From Flavobacteriaceae bacterium (GTDB lineage: Bacteria > Bacteroidota > Bacteroidia > Flavobacteriales > Flavobacteriaceae), in NCBI GenBank assembly GCA_019090365.1, contig JAHRWC010000440.1:1-9316 (forward strand): a stretch of 9,316 bases of DNA, read 5' to 3'. A model generated the notes under the pieces. It searched no databases. It was not told the DNA's origin and worked only from the letters and a program-made list of their open reading frames with translations. Shown piece after piece: positions 1 through 7,120 of this stretch; within the stretch, counting starts at the first letter, position 1, and each line of letters opens with the position of its first letter. The translations under genes and the position numbers were made by a program.

Positions 1-1125
1 ATTAAATCGATTGATGCGATGATTCCTGTAGGTAGAGGTCAACGTGAACTTGTTATTGGTGACCGTCAAACAGGTAAAACAGCTGTTTGTATTGACACTA
101 TCTTAAATCAAAAAGAATTTTACGATGCAGGTGAGCCTGTATATTGTATATATGTTGCCGTTGGTCAAAAAGCATCAACAGTTGCTTTAATTGCTAAAAC
201 TTTAGAAGAAAAAGGGGCACTTGCTTATACTACTATTGTAGCTGCAAATGCTTCAGATCCTGCTCCAATGCAAGTTTATGCTCCTTTCGCAGGTGCTGCA
301 ATTGGTGAGTACTTTAGAGATACTGGTCGTCCAGCATTAATTGTGTTTGATGATTTATCTAAACAGGCAGTAGCATACCGTGAGGTATCTCTTCTTTTAC
401 GTCGTCCACCGGGACGTGAGGCGTATCCAGGAGATGTATTCTTCTTACACTCAAGATTATTAGAGCGTTCTGCAAAAGTAATTGCTGATGATGCAATTGC
501 TGCAAACATGAACGATCTTCCAGAATCATTAAAAGATATCGTAAAAGGAGGAGGATCTTTAACGGCACTTCCAATTATTGAAACACAAGCAGGTGATGTA
601 TCTGCTTATATTCCAACCAACGTAATTTCAATTACAGATGGTCAGATTTTCTTAGATGGTGATTTATTTAATTCAGGGGTAAGACCAGCAATTAACGTAG
701 GTATTTCTGTATCGCGTGTGGGTGGTAATGCACAGATTAAATCAATGAAAAAAGTAGCAGGAACACTTAAATTAGATCAAGCACAATTCCGTGAATTAGA
801 GGCATTTGCTAAGTTTGGATCTGATCTTGATGCTGCAACATTAAATGTAATTGAAAAAGGTAAACGTAACGTTGAGATTTTAAAACAAGCTCAAAATGAC
901 CCTTACACAGTTGAGGATCAAGTTGCAATTATTTATGCAGGTTCTAAGAACTTGTTGAGTAATGTACCTGTAGATAAAGTAAAAGAATTTGAAAGAGATT
1001 TCATAGAGTATCTTAATGCAAAGCATAGAGATTCTTTAAATACATTAAAGGCTGGTAAATTAACCGATGAAGTTCTTGATGTATTAGCTAGTGTAGCAAA
1101 AGATCTTTCAGCAAAATATAATTAG
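1..1125 (+). CDS. atpA: F1Fo ATP synthase subunit alpha, 5'-truncated by the window edge
   Basis: Alpha subunit of the F1 catalytic head on the cytoplasmic side of the inner membrane; it forms the alternating alpha3beta3 ring and carries the non-catalytic nucleotide sites. The reading frame is open from base 1 and gives 374 residues ending at TAG. Seen in window numbering: Walker A GDRQTGKT at about 20-27, the Walker B region LIVFDDL at about 113-119, the conserved [17 protein letters not shown] segment at about 183-199, and the alpha/beta signature [10 protein letters not shown] at about 229-238, followed by the conserved Arg of SVSRVGG. Compared with the usual 510-530 residues, about 150 N-terminal residues (crown domain and start of the nucleotide-binding domain) lie upstream of the window. 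The ATG at 19 is internal and is not the start. atpG follows after 66 bases that contain a strong hairpin. The C-terminus (AKYN) is typical of the family, so the TAG is a genuine stop. Confidence 0.98.
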   Translation: MKSIDAMIPVGRGQRELVIGDRQTGKTAVCIDTILNQKEFYDAGEPVYCIYVAVGQKASTVALIAKTLEEKGALAYTTIVAANASDPAPMQVYAPFAGAAIGEYFRDTGRPALIVFDDLSKQAVAYREVSLLLRRPPGREAYPGDVFFLHSRLLERSAKVIADDAIAANMNDLPESLKDIVKGGGSLTALPIIETQAGDVSAYIPTNVISITDGQIFLDGDLFNSGVRPAINVGISVSRVGGNAQIKSMKKVAGTLKLDQAQFRELEAFAKFGSDLDAATLNVIEKGKRNVEILKQAQNDPYTVEDQVAIIYAGSKNLLSNVPVDKVKEFERDFIEYLNAKHRDSLNTLKAGKLTDEVLDVLASVAKDLSAKYN

Positions 1126-1134
1126 ATTTCTGTT

Positions 1135-1166
1135 GTAAGAAGTGAGTTATTAAACTCACTTCTTAC
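1135..1166 (+). promoter_or_regulatory. Strong intra-operon hairpin between atpA and atpG
   Basis: A perfect 14-bp inverted repeat: GTAAGAAGTGAGTT (1135-1148), loop ATTA (1149-1152), AACTCACTTCTTAC (1153-1166). It starts ten bases after the atpA stop and ends 25 bases before the atpG ATG, so it does not cover that start. It is not followed by an uninterrupted T run (the next bases are TTCTTAAAAC), so it is not a canonical terminator. A 14-bp perfect stem is far beyond chance expectation. Inferred role: a 3'-end stabiliser or processing site for the atpA message, or a leaky terminator that lowers atpG relative to atpA, fitting the 3:1 alpha:gamma stoichiometry of the enzyme. The second arm overlaps a tandem 7-mer, CTTCTTA twice, at 1159-1172. 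Confidence 0.8.
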
Positions 1167-1191
1167 TTCTTAAAACTAAATTCTAAATAGA

Positions 1192-2055
1192 ATGGCAAAC
1201 TTAAAAGAAATACGTAATAGAATTGCTTCAGTATCTTCAACGATGCAGATTACCAGTGCCATGAAAATGGTTTCTGCTGCAAAATTGAAAAAAGCTCAAG
1301 ATGCTATTACGGCCATGCGTCCTTATGCAAATAAATTAACCGAACTACTTCAAAGCTTAAGTGCTTCTTTAGAAGGTGATAGTGGAAGTCAATTTGCTGA
1401 ACAAAGAGATGTAAAGAATGTTCTTATTGTTTCTATAACTTCAAACAGAGGTTTAGCAGGAGCATTTAATAGTAATATAATTAAAGAAACGGTGTTACTT
1501 TCTTCGGAAACGTATAGCAATCAAAATGTAGATTTAGTTACTATTGGAAAAAAAGGAAACGATATTTTAGGAAAGTCAAATACAGTTGTATTTAATAATA
1601 ATGAGATTTTTGATGATCTTACATTTGATAATACTGCTGCAATTGCTGAACAATTAATGGATTTATTTGCGAATGGATCTTACGATAAAATTGTTTTAGT
1701 TTATAATAACTTTAAAAATGCAGCAACACAATTTGTTTTAACTGAACAGTTTTTACCAATTGCTTCAGAAGAAACAACTGAGAAAGTACAGATTGCTGAT
1801 TATATTTTTGAACCTTCAAAAGAAAAGATTGTTGAAGAATTAATTCCGAAGAGCTTAAAAACACAATTATTTAAAGCAATTAGAGATTCTGTCGCTAGTG
1901 AGCATGGTGCACGTATGACTGCAATGCATAAAGCAACCGATAATGCTACAGAATTAAGAGATGCCTTAAAATTACAATACAATAAAGCACGTCAAGCTGC
2001 TATTACAAACGAGATCTTAGAGATCGTTGGTGGTGCTGAGGCATTAGCAGGATAG
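1192..2055 (+). CDS. atpG: F1Fo ATP synthase subunit gamma
   Basis: Gamma subunit: the central rotor shaft of F1, whose coiled coil turns inside the alpha3beta3 ring and couples proton flow through Fo to ATP synthesis. It is complete at 287 residues, the usual length. The N-terminal helix has the family pattern (residues 1-36, with IRNRI and ITSAMKMVSAAKLKKAQ), SNRGLAG is at 84-90 in the Rossmann-like middle domain, and the C-terminal helix (about 228-285) holds SEHGARMTAMHKATDNA and ends in EILEIVGGAEAL, the gamma-subunit signature region. The ATG is preceded by an AT-rich leader without Shine-Dalgarno, as is usual in Bacteroidota. It is the last gene of its operon here: the terminator follows directly and the next gene is convergent, so the beta and epsilon genes (atpD, atpC) are not downstream. 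It stops at TAG. Confidence 0.98.
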   Translation: MANLKEIRNRIASVSSTMQITSAMKMVSAAKLKKAQDAITAMRPYANKLTELLQSLSASLEGDSGSQFAEQRDVKNVLIVSITSNRGLAGAFNSNIIKETVLLSSETYSNQNVDLVTIGKKGNDILGKSNTVVFNNNEIFDDLTFDNTAAIAEQLMDLFANGSYDKIVLVYNNFKNAATQFVLTEQFLPIASEETTEKVQIADYIFEPSKEKIVEELIPKSLKTQLFKAIRDSVASEHGARMTAMHKATDNATELRDALKLQYNKARQAAITNEILEIVGGAEALAG

Positions 2056-2075
2056 ATTAAGAATTATATAAAATT

Positions 2076-2113
2076 AAAAACCCGATTTAGAATTATCTAA
2101 ATCGGGTTTTTTT
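2076..2113. terminator. Bidirectional rho-independent terminator between atpG and the CoA-transferase gene
   Basis: The stem CCCGATTTAGA (2081-2091) pairs with TCTAAATCGGG (2096-2106) around the loop ATTA. It is flanked by AAAAA (2076-2080) and a run of seven T (2107-2113). On the plus strand the stem is followed directly by the T run, terminating the atp operon 20 bases after the atpG stop. On the minus strand the A run becomes TTTTT followed by AATTTT, so the same element can terminate the convergent CoA-transferase transcript, whose stop codon is at 2135. Confidence 0.93.
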
Positions 2114-2134
2114 ATGAAAAATATTTATGAATGA

Positions 2135-3400
2135 TTATTTCATATCGAAATAATCTCTACTAATTTGTTCTCTAAAATTAGGGTGTGCAATTTCAGATAA
2201 TGCCTGAACACGTTGTTTAATAGTTTTACCAAATAAATTAGCAACTCCATATTCTGTAACTACATAATGTACATTTGCACGTGTAGTCACAACACCTGCT
2301 CCATTTTTTAAAAGAGGTACAATTCTACTAATACCTTTTCTGGTAATAGAAGGTAAAGCAATAATCGCTTTTCCGCCTTTACTTAAAGATGCACCTCGTA
2401 TAAAATCTACTTGTCCACCAACACCACTGTACATGTTTTTACCAATAGAATCGGCACAAACTTGACCCGTTGCATCAATTTCAATAGCCGAATTAATTGC
2501 TACCATTTTAGGGTTTTGAGCTATTAAAGCTGTATTATTCACATAATCTGCTTCACGCATTTCAATAAATGGATTGTCATCTACATAATCATATAAACGT
2601 TTAGACCCTAATAAGAAGGTAGCGAGTGCTCTACCTGGACTAACTCCTTTATGGTTTCCGTTGATAACATCTTTCAATATTAAATCGATCACACCATCTG
2701 AAAACATTTCGGTATGTAATCCTAAATTTTTATGATTTCCTAATCTAGTTAATACAGCATTTGGAATATTACCAATACCCATTTGTAACGTACTTCCATC
2801 ATCAATAAGTTCAGCTATATAATCACCAATCTTTTCTTCTTCTGGAGTAGGAGCTGAAGGTTCATGACCTGGAATAGGGTCATTTACTTCAACAAAAGTG
2901 TCTAATTCAGAAATATGTATAATTCCTGCCCCATGAGTTCTTGGCATGTTCGGATTTACTTGTGCAATAACATGTTTTGCATTTTCAATTACTGCAAGAG
3001 TTGCAGCAACCGTAACTCCTAATGAACAATACCCATGTTTATCTGGAGGAGATACTTGTATTAAAGCTACATCTATAGAAATTATATTTCTTTTAAATAA
3101 TAAAGGTAATTCACTTAAAAATATAGGGGTAAAAGATCCATTACCGGCTTTTAATGTATGCCGTACATTTTTTCCTAAAAAAAATGAATTCACATGAAAA
3201 CTATCCTTTAATTTCGGATCTGCATAAGGAGCATCACCTTCTGTATGTAACTGGCAAACTTCAACATTACGTAATTCTTCATGTCTATCGGTCATTGCTT
3301 TTACCAATGTTTGTGGTACAGCAGCTGCAGCTTGTAAATAAACCTTATCATTAGATTTAATAATCTTTACAGCATTTTCGGGGGTTGTTGATTTATACAT
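2135..3400 (-). CDS. Acetyl-CoA hydrolase/transferase family protein (4-hydroxybutyrate CoA-transferase-like)
   Basis: Cytoplasmic family I CoA-transferase of 421 residues, in the acetyl-CoA hydrolase/4-hydroxybutyrate CoA-transferase group (Pfam AcetylCoA_hydro plus AcetylCoA_hyd_C). The family moves CoA between acyl groups such as acetate, propionate, butyrate or 4-hydroxybutyrate through a glutamyl-CoA thioester. Seen: QVSPPDKHGYCSLG at about 115-128, the oxyanion loop MGIGNIPNAV at 207-216, the probable catalytic Glu231 in GLHTEMFSDG, and the GGQVDF motif at 328-333 followed by RGA. The length and all key elements are intact. Retention of the catalytic Glu and GGQVDF favours transferase rather than hydrolase activity, but the substrate pair cannot be read from the sequence. 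It is transcribed alone, convergent to atpG and divergent from the lipoprotein gene, with a consensus -7 box 27-34 bases before the ATG. The stop is TAA. Confidence 0.93.
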   Translation of the reverse strand: MYKSTTPENAVKIIKSNDKVYLQAAAAVPQTLVKAMTDRHEELRNVEVCQLHTEGDAPYADPKLKDSFHVNSFFLGKNVRHTLKAGNGSFTPIFLSELPLLFKRNIISIDVALIQVSPPDKHGYCSLGVTVAATLAVIENAKHVIAQVNPNMPRTHGAGIIHISELDTFVEVNDPIPGHEPSAPTPEEEKIGDYIAELIDDGSTLQMGIGNIPNAVLTRLGNHKNLGLHTEMFSDGVIDLILKDVINGNHKGVSPGRALATFLLGSKRLYDYVDDNPFIEMREADYVNNTALIAQNPKMVAINSAIEIDATGQVCADSIGKNMYSGVGGQVDFIRGASLSKGGKAIIALPSITRKGISRIVPLLKNGAGVVTTRANVHYVVTEYGVANLFGKTIKQRVQALSEIAHPNFREQISRDYFDMK

Positions 3401-3426
3401 ATTAATATAAAAAGGTTATTATATTG

Positions 3427-3434
3427 CAAAGATA
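3427..3434 (-). promoter_or_regulatory. -7 promoter box for the CoA-transferase gene
   Basis: Read on the minus strand this is TATCTTTG, an exact match to the Bacteroidota primary sigma factor -7 consensus TAnnTTTG. It lies 26 bases upstream of the ATG at 3400, which would give a leader of about 20 bases. The -33 TTG is weak: the nearest candidates on the minus strand are about 15 and 26 bases upstream of the box, outside the usual spacing of about 19-23. The -7 box is well supported; the full promoter is an inference. Confidence 0.65.
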
Positions 3435-3455
3435 AGGAGGACAATTAATCAAAAA

Positions 3456-3471
3456 TATGTCAAATGTCATA
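3456..3471. promoter_or_regulatory. Imperfect palindrome in the divergent promoter region, possible operator
   Basis: TATGTCAAATGTCATA is symmetric at 12 of 16 positions (TATGnCAnnTGnCATA) and also contains the direct repeat TGTCA-AA-TGTCA. It lies upstream of the CoA-transferase promoter and on the upstream side of the divergent lipoprotein gene, where a transcription factor site would be expected. A match of this quality can arise by chance in AT-rich DNA, and no known regulator motif is recognised in it. Confidence 0.25.
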
Positions 3472-3501
3472 CTTTAAAAATATGATTTCATGAATTACTC
3501 G

Positions 3502-3534
3502 TTGTCATTTTGTAAATTTATGGCAAGACTTTTG
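3502..3534 (+). promoter_or_regulatory. Possible promoter for the small lipoprotein gene
   Basis: TTG at 3502-3504 and GACTTTTG at 3527-3534 (seven of eight matches to TAnnTTTG) are separated by 22 bases, within the range seen for Bacteroidota -33/-7 pairs. Transcription would begin near 3540, just before the ATG at 3559 and after the alternative upstream ATG at 3490. This fits the later start chosen for the gene. The -7 match is imperfect, so this stays tentative. Confidence 0.35.
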
Positions 3535-3558
3535 AAACTTTCTAAAAAAAACATACGC

Positions 3559-4074
3559 ATGAAACGAGCAAAATATATTTTCAGTTTAATAGGAATAACT
3601 TTTATAATTTTTAGTTTTTCAAATTGTGGAAGCTCTAATACAACGAAAACAAAGTATAAAGTAGAGAAAGAACCTCCTTTTGTCATTAATAATACATTTA
3701 GCCAAAAATGGGTCGCAGGAACTAAAGAAGGTGGGTCAGGTACTTTGGTACAAGTTACATTTAAAAGTGTAAATCAAGGAGTTAGTATCAAGGATATGTA
3801 TTTCAGAAATAATAAAATAGAAGCTGTTCAAAGTCGTAATAAGAATCAGTTTAAAGGCTCTTTCTTAAATGAAACAAAGGATGTCATTATGGATAGTAAC
3901 CCAATAAATGAAGCTAATAATACACCTCCAGTTCCATTTCCTTTTAAATTAGCTGCCAATGAAATGGTAATTAGTTATATGAATAATGGAATGCTTGAGT
4001 ATTATAAAGTTAAAAATATAGAAGAAAAGCCTATGCTTTCTTATCCTCAAGGAAACCCTAATAATAAATATTAA
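3559..4074 (+). CDS. Small lipoprotein of unknown function
   Basis: Predicted 171-residue lipoprotein whose family I cannot name. With the ATG at 3559 the protein begins MKRAKYIF, followed by a hydrophobic stretch (about 7-20) and the lipobox FSNC with Cys23 as the predicted lipidated residue. Asn just before the Cys is less usual than Ala, Gly or Ser. An ATG at 3490 in the same frame would add 23 residues, burying the signal peptide and starting upstream of the candidate promoter, so I prefer 3559. The mature part is polar with beta-type alternation. Notable stretches are QKWVAGTKEGGSGT (about 48-61), DMYFRNNKIEAV (77-88), KDVIMDSNP (107-115), a proline-rich PPVPFPFKL (123-131) and ISYMNNGMLEYYKV (138-151). 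From memory, similar proteins sharing the WVAG..GGSGT and IPF/VISY patterns occur as uncharacterised proteins in other flavobacteria; this is unverified. No acidic residues follow the Cys, so there is no obvious surface-export signal. Confidence 0.8.
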   Translation: MKRAKYIFSLIGITFIIFSFSNCGSSNTTKTKYKVEKEPPFVINNTFSQKWVAGTKEGGSGTLVQVTFKSVNQGVSIKDMYFRNNKIEAVQSRNKNQFKGSFLNETKDVIMDSNPINEANNTPPVPFPFKLAANEMVISYMNNGMLEYYKVKNIEEKPMLSYPQGNPNNKY

Positions 4075-4126
4075 TAGCTATTTACAAATTTATAATCAAT
4101 ACTTTTAAGCCTTAAAAATAAGTGAA

Positions 4127-5593
4127 TTGAGTATCTTCAAAAAACTCTTCAAACAAACTTTTATTTATGGCTTAGCAACAGTATTGCCTCGTGCTTTAGC
4201 TATATTTTTAGTACCTCTCTATGTTGTAGTTTTAGGGAGAGAACAATATGGTATTTATGCCTCAATAATGGCTTTTTTAATCCTAGGAAACGTATTGCTT
4301 TCTTATGGAATGGAAACTGCTTTTTTTCGCTTTATAAATAAAGATATTACAAAAAAGGAAGTTGTTCAATCTACTGCATTAAGTTCGCTCACCATTTCTA
4401 CATTAGTCTTTTTAACAGTTTTATTATTTTTTAAAGATTCAATCTCAAGTTTTTTAGATTTTCGACCAGAATATATTACTTATGGCTTAATTATATTAGC
4501 CTTAGATGCCTTAGCGGTTCTTCCTTTTGTTTGGTTTAGAGCGAATGAAAAACCAATGAAGTACGCTCTTCTTAAAATATTTAATGTTGCTATTAATTTA
4601 AGTTTGAATCTGTTTTTCTTTTTGGTATTGCCAATTTGGGCTAAAAATGAACCTACTTCTTTTTGGAATGATATTTTATTAGAAGACAACAATAAAGTAG
4701 CTTATGTATTTATTGCAAATTTAATTGCTAGTGCAGTTACGTTATTAATTCTATTACCTCTTTATGTAAAAATTGGATTCAAGTTTAATAAAACAATCTG
4801 GAAACAAATGATTCGTTATGCTTTTCCAGTCTTAATTGCTGGTATAGCTTTTTCAATTAATGAGGCCTTCGATAAAATTCTTTTAAAATATATGCTGCCA
4901 TCAGAAATTGCAAATACAGAAGTTGGTATCTATGCAGCTTGCTATAAATTAGGAGTATTTATGACACTATTTGCGACTGCATTTCGATTAGGAATCGAAC
5001 CATTTTTCTTTCAACATGCAACTAGTGAGAATGCAAAAGAAACATACGCGACAATCACGAAATACTTTGCAGCCTTTGGAAGTTTTATACTCCTATTTGT
5101 AGTAGTATATTTAGACATATTTAAGCAATTATTGATACCAGACAGTTCTTTTTGGGAAGCACTTTCAATTGTTCCAATTATTTTATTAGCCAATCTATGT
5201 TTAGGGCTATATCACAATCTTTCAGTTTGGTATAAAATAACAGATCGAACTAAATATGGCGCTTATATTTCAGTTTTTGGCGCTATTATAACATTGACGC
5301 TAAATATTATATTAATCCCTATCATTAGTTATAAAGGATCTGCCATTGCAACTTTAGCTGCTTATGGAAGTATGATGGTGCTTTCTTATTACTACGGAAG
5401 AAAACATTATCGAGTTCCATATAACTTGAAAAAAATTGGATTTTATGTATTGCTATCCGTTGTATTTTCGGTACTTTCATTTTATATATTTGAAGGAAAT
5501 ATTTTAATAGGAACGGCACTATTATTGGTGTTTGTTTCTTTGCTATATTTTTCTGAAAAGAAAGAAATAAAACAAATATTAAAGAAGAATTAA
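4127..5593 (+). CDS. Polysaccharide/oligosaccharide flippase family membrane protein (Wzx/MVF type), TTG start
   Basis: Inner-membrane protein of 488 residues resembling the polysaccharide biosynthesis flippases of the MOP superfamily (Wzx-like), which move lipid-linked glycans across the inner membrane. About 14 hydrophobic segments are visible (approximately 11-35, 42-62, 86-103, 118-138, 148-170, 191-213, 231-250, 265-290, 313-330, 345-361, 376-400, 403-423, 437-455, 458-475), the usual count. Family features include the N-terminal KQTFIYGLATVLPR with LVPLY (to residue 32), LGREQYGIYA (36-45), and WYKITDRTKYG (368-378) before the C-terminal helices. The start is TTG: an in-frame TAA at 4106-4108 excludes anything further upstream, the first in-frame ATG would remove most of the first two membrane segments, and MSIFKKLFKQT fits the family N-terminus. 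A -7-like TACTTTTA lies at 4100-4107. The stop codon abuts the dut ATG with no gap, suggesting translational coupling. The carried glycan is unknown. Confidence 0.87.
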   Translation: MSIFKKLFKQTFIYGLATVLPRALAIFLVPLYVVVLGREQYGIYASIMAFLILGNVLLSYGMETAFFRFINKDITKKEVVQSTALSSLTISTLVFLTVLLFFKDSISSFLDFRPEYITYGLIILALDALAVLPFVWFRANEKPMKYALLKIFNVAINLSLNLFFFLVLPIWAKNEPTSFWNDILLEDNNKVAYVFIANLIASAVTLLILLPLYVKIGFKFNKTIWKQMIRYAFPVLIAGIAFSINEAFDKILLKYMLPSEIANTEVGIYAACYKLGVFMTLFATAFRLGIEPFFFQHATSENAKETYATITKYFAAFGSFILLFVVVYLDIFKQLLIPDSSFWEALSIVPIILLANLCLGLYHNLSVWYKITDRTKYGAYISVFGAIITLTLNIILIPIISYKGSAIATLAAYGSMMVLSYYYGRKHYRVPYNLKKIGFYVLLSVVFSVLSFYIFEGNILIGTALLLVFVSLLYFSEKKEIKQILKKN

Positions 5594-6028
5594 ATGAACA
5601 TTAAGATAATTAATACCTCTAATCACAGCCTCCCTTCCTATGAAACATTAGCTTCTGCAGGAATGGATTTAAGAGCTAATTTAGAAAACCCAATTACATT
5701 AAAACCATTAGAAAGAACCATTATTAAAACAGGTCTTTTTATCGAATTACCTGTTGGGATTGAAGCTCAAGTACGCCCAAGAAGCGGTCTTGCAGCTAAG
5801 AAAGGAGTTACTGTATTAAATGCTCCTGGAACTATCGATGCAGATTATAGAGGTGAAATAGGAGTAATTTTAGTCAATCTTTCTAACGATGATTTTATAG
5901 TCGAAAATGGAGAAAGAATTGCACAATTAATTATAGCCAAACACGAAAGAGCAACCTGGGAGGAAGTTTCTACCTTATCTGAAACTGATAGAGGTGAAGG
6001 CGGATTTGGAAGTACAGGAGTAAAATAA
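5594..6028 (+). CDS. dut: Deoxyuridine 5'-triphosphate nucleotidohydrolase (dUTPase)
   Basis: Cytoplasmic homotrimeric dUTPase: dUTP + H2O to dUMP + diphosphate, keeping uracil out of DNA and supplying dUMP for dTMP synthesis. At 144 residues it has the normal length, with all five trimeric dUTPase motifs: I AGMDLR (22-27), [13 protein letters not shown] (61-71), [17 protein letters not shown] (75-88) with the catalytic Asp82 and the sugar-contacting Tyr85, [12 protein letters not shown] (105-114), [11 protein letters not shown] (133-142) with the uracil-stacking Phe138. The ATG immediately follows the flippase stop (TAAATG), so translation is probably coupled and the gene is read from the envelope operon. 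Sixty bases separate it from the next gene. No residue needed for activity is missing. Confidence 0.98.
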   Translation: MNIKIINTSNHSLPSYETLASAGMDLRANLENPITLKPLERTIIKTGLFIELPVGIEAQVRPRSGLAAKKGVTVLNAPGTIDADYRGEIGVILVNLSNDDFIVENGERIAQLIIAKHERATWEEVSTLSETDRGEGGFGSTGVK

Positions 6029-6088
6029 AAATCTATTAATTCAGAACCTAAATTAATTTAAAGATATACCTACTTAATAAATAATACT

Positions 6089-7105
6089 ATGAAAATAATT
6101 GTCCCAATGGCAGGTCGAGGATCAAGGCTAAGACCTCATTCACTTACAGTTCCTAAACCTTTAATTCCTGTTGCAGGAAAGCCAATAGTTCACAGATTAG
6201 TAGCAGATATTGCTCATTTATTAAATGAGGACATCGAAGAAATAGCTTTTATACTTGGAGATCCTGCGTTTTTTGGAGAAGAAGTGGTTGCTAGCTTAAA
6301 AGAATTAGCTGAAAATTTAGGAGCTAAAGCAAGTATTTATAGACAATTAAACCCTTTGGGAACAGGTCATGCTATTATGTGTGCTGAACCTTCGTTATCG
6401 GGTCCTGCTGTGATTGCTTATGCAGATACCTTAATACGTGCAAATTTCGATTTAGATAAAGAAACAGACAGTGTTATTTGGACTAAAAGAGTTGATAATC
6501 CTGAAGCCTATGGTGTTGTTAATTTAAACGATAAGGATGAAATAACGGAACTTGTTGAAAAACCTGAACAATTCGTAAGTGATCAAGCAGTGATTGGTAT
6601 TTATTATTTTAAAGATGTTGGAGTGCTAAAAAAGGAACTTACTTATGTGATCGAAAATGATATTATTAACGGCGGTGAATATCAAATAAACGACGGGATC
6701 AAAAGAATGATGGCGGATGGTAAAGTCTTTAAAACTGGTACTGTTACTGAATGGATGGACTGTGGGAATAAAGAAGTAACCGTTGAAACTAATAGAAGAA
6801 TGCTAGGTTTTTTGACCGATGATAAAGAGCAATTAATTGCTGATGATATCACTTTAGAAAATTCAAATATCATTGAGCCATGTTTTATTGGTGAGGGTGT
6901 AGTTTTAAAAAATACGACTGTCGGCCCTTTTGTTTCTATTGGCAAAAACACTAGAATAGAAGATAGCAACGTTAAAAATAGCATAATCCAAAACGAAACC
7001 TTAATCAAAAATGCTACTTTAGACAACGCTATGATTGGAAATCACGGCCAATTTGATGGTAATTTTACCAATATTAGTATTGGAGATTATTCAACGTTAA
7101 TCTAA
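6089..7105 (+). CDS. Sugar-1-phosphate nucleotidyltransferase with left-handed beta-helix domain
   Basis: Cytoplasmic nucleotidyltransferase of 338 residues that should join a sugar 1-phosphate to an NTP to give an NDP-sugar and diphosphate. The NTP_transferase domain covers about 1-240: the nucleotide-binding loop PMAGRGSRLRP (6-16) with Lys23 in VPKPLIPVAGKP, GTGHA (91-95), the metal-binding Asp113 in YADT, VEKPE (156-160), GGEYQINDGI (195-204) and WMDCGN (222-227). From about 255 to 335 there are hexapeptide-like repeats (IIEPCFIGEGVVL, TTVGPFVSIGKNTRI, DNAMIGNHGQF), indicating a left-handed beta-helix tail as in RmlA/GlmU/GCD1-like enzymes. Sugar and base specificity cannot be read from the sequence, although RmlA-type dTDP-glucose or UDP-sugar synthesis are the usual options. 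It sits between dut and a TPR gene in a close-packed run. The pairing with a flippase upstream suggests supply of precursors for a surface or envelope glycan (inference). Confidence 0.9.
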   Translation: MKIIVPMAGRGSRLRPHSLTVPKPLIPVAGKPIVHRLVADIAHLLNEDIEEIAFILGDPAFFGEEVVASLKELAENLGAKASIYRQLNPLGTGHAIMCAEPSLSGPAVIAYADTLIRANFDLDKETDSVIWTKRVDNPEAYGVVNLNDKDEITELVEKPEQFVSDQAVIGIYYFKDVGVLKKELTYVIENDIINGGEYQINDGIKRMMADGKVFKTGTVTEWMDCGNKEVTVETNRRMLGFLTDDKEQLIADDITLENSNIIEPCFIGEGVVLKNTTVGPFVSIGKNTRIEDSNVKNSIIQNETLIKNATLDNAMIGNHGQFDGNFTNISIGDYSTLI

Positions 7106-7120
7106 GAAGATTACATTTTT

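Noticed and set aside
3434..3459. AAGGAGGA on the plus strand followed by an ATG at 3457, like a Shine-Dalgarno site and start
   Set aside because: The frame stops after six codons (MSNVIL), the spacing is too long, and Bacteroidota rarely use Shine-Dalgarno. The bases are better explained as the minus-strand promoter region.
3490..3558. Upstream start (ATG at 3490) for the small lipoprotein
   Set aside because: It would put 23 mostly basic and polar residues before the signal peptide and lies upstream of the candidate promoter; the ATG at 3559 gives a standard lipoprotein N-terminus.
6049..6060. Perfect 12-bp palindrome TAAATTAATTTA in the dut-nucleotidyltransferase gap
   Set aside because: It consists only of A and T in an AT-rich gap, where such palindromes are common by chance; no promoter box accompanies it.
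6682..7026. Open minus-strand frame of 114 codons opposite the nucleotidyltransferase
   Set aside because: It lies wholly antisense to a well-supported gene, shows no recognisable domain, and is explained by the codon pattern of the plus-strand gene.
7098..7113. Small hairpin TAATCT-AAGA-AGATTA across the nucleotidyltransferase stop, followed by five T
   Set aside because: The 6-bp AT-rich stem is too weak for a terminator, and the next gene starts directly after it in what looks like one operon.
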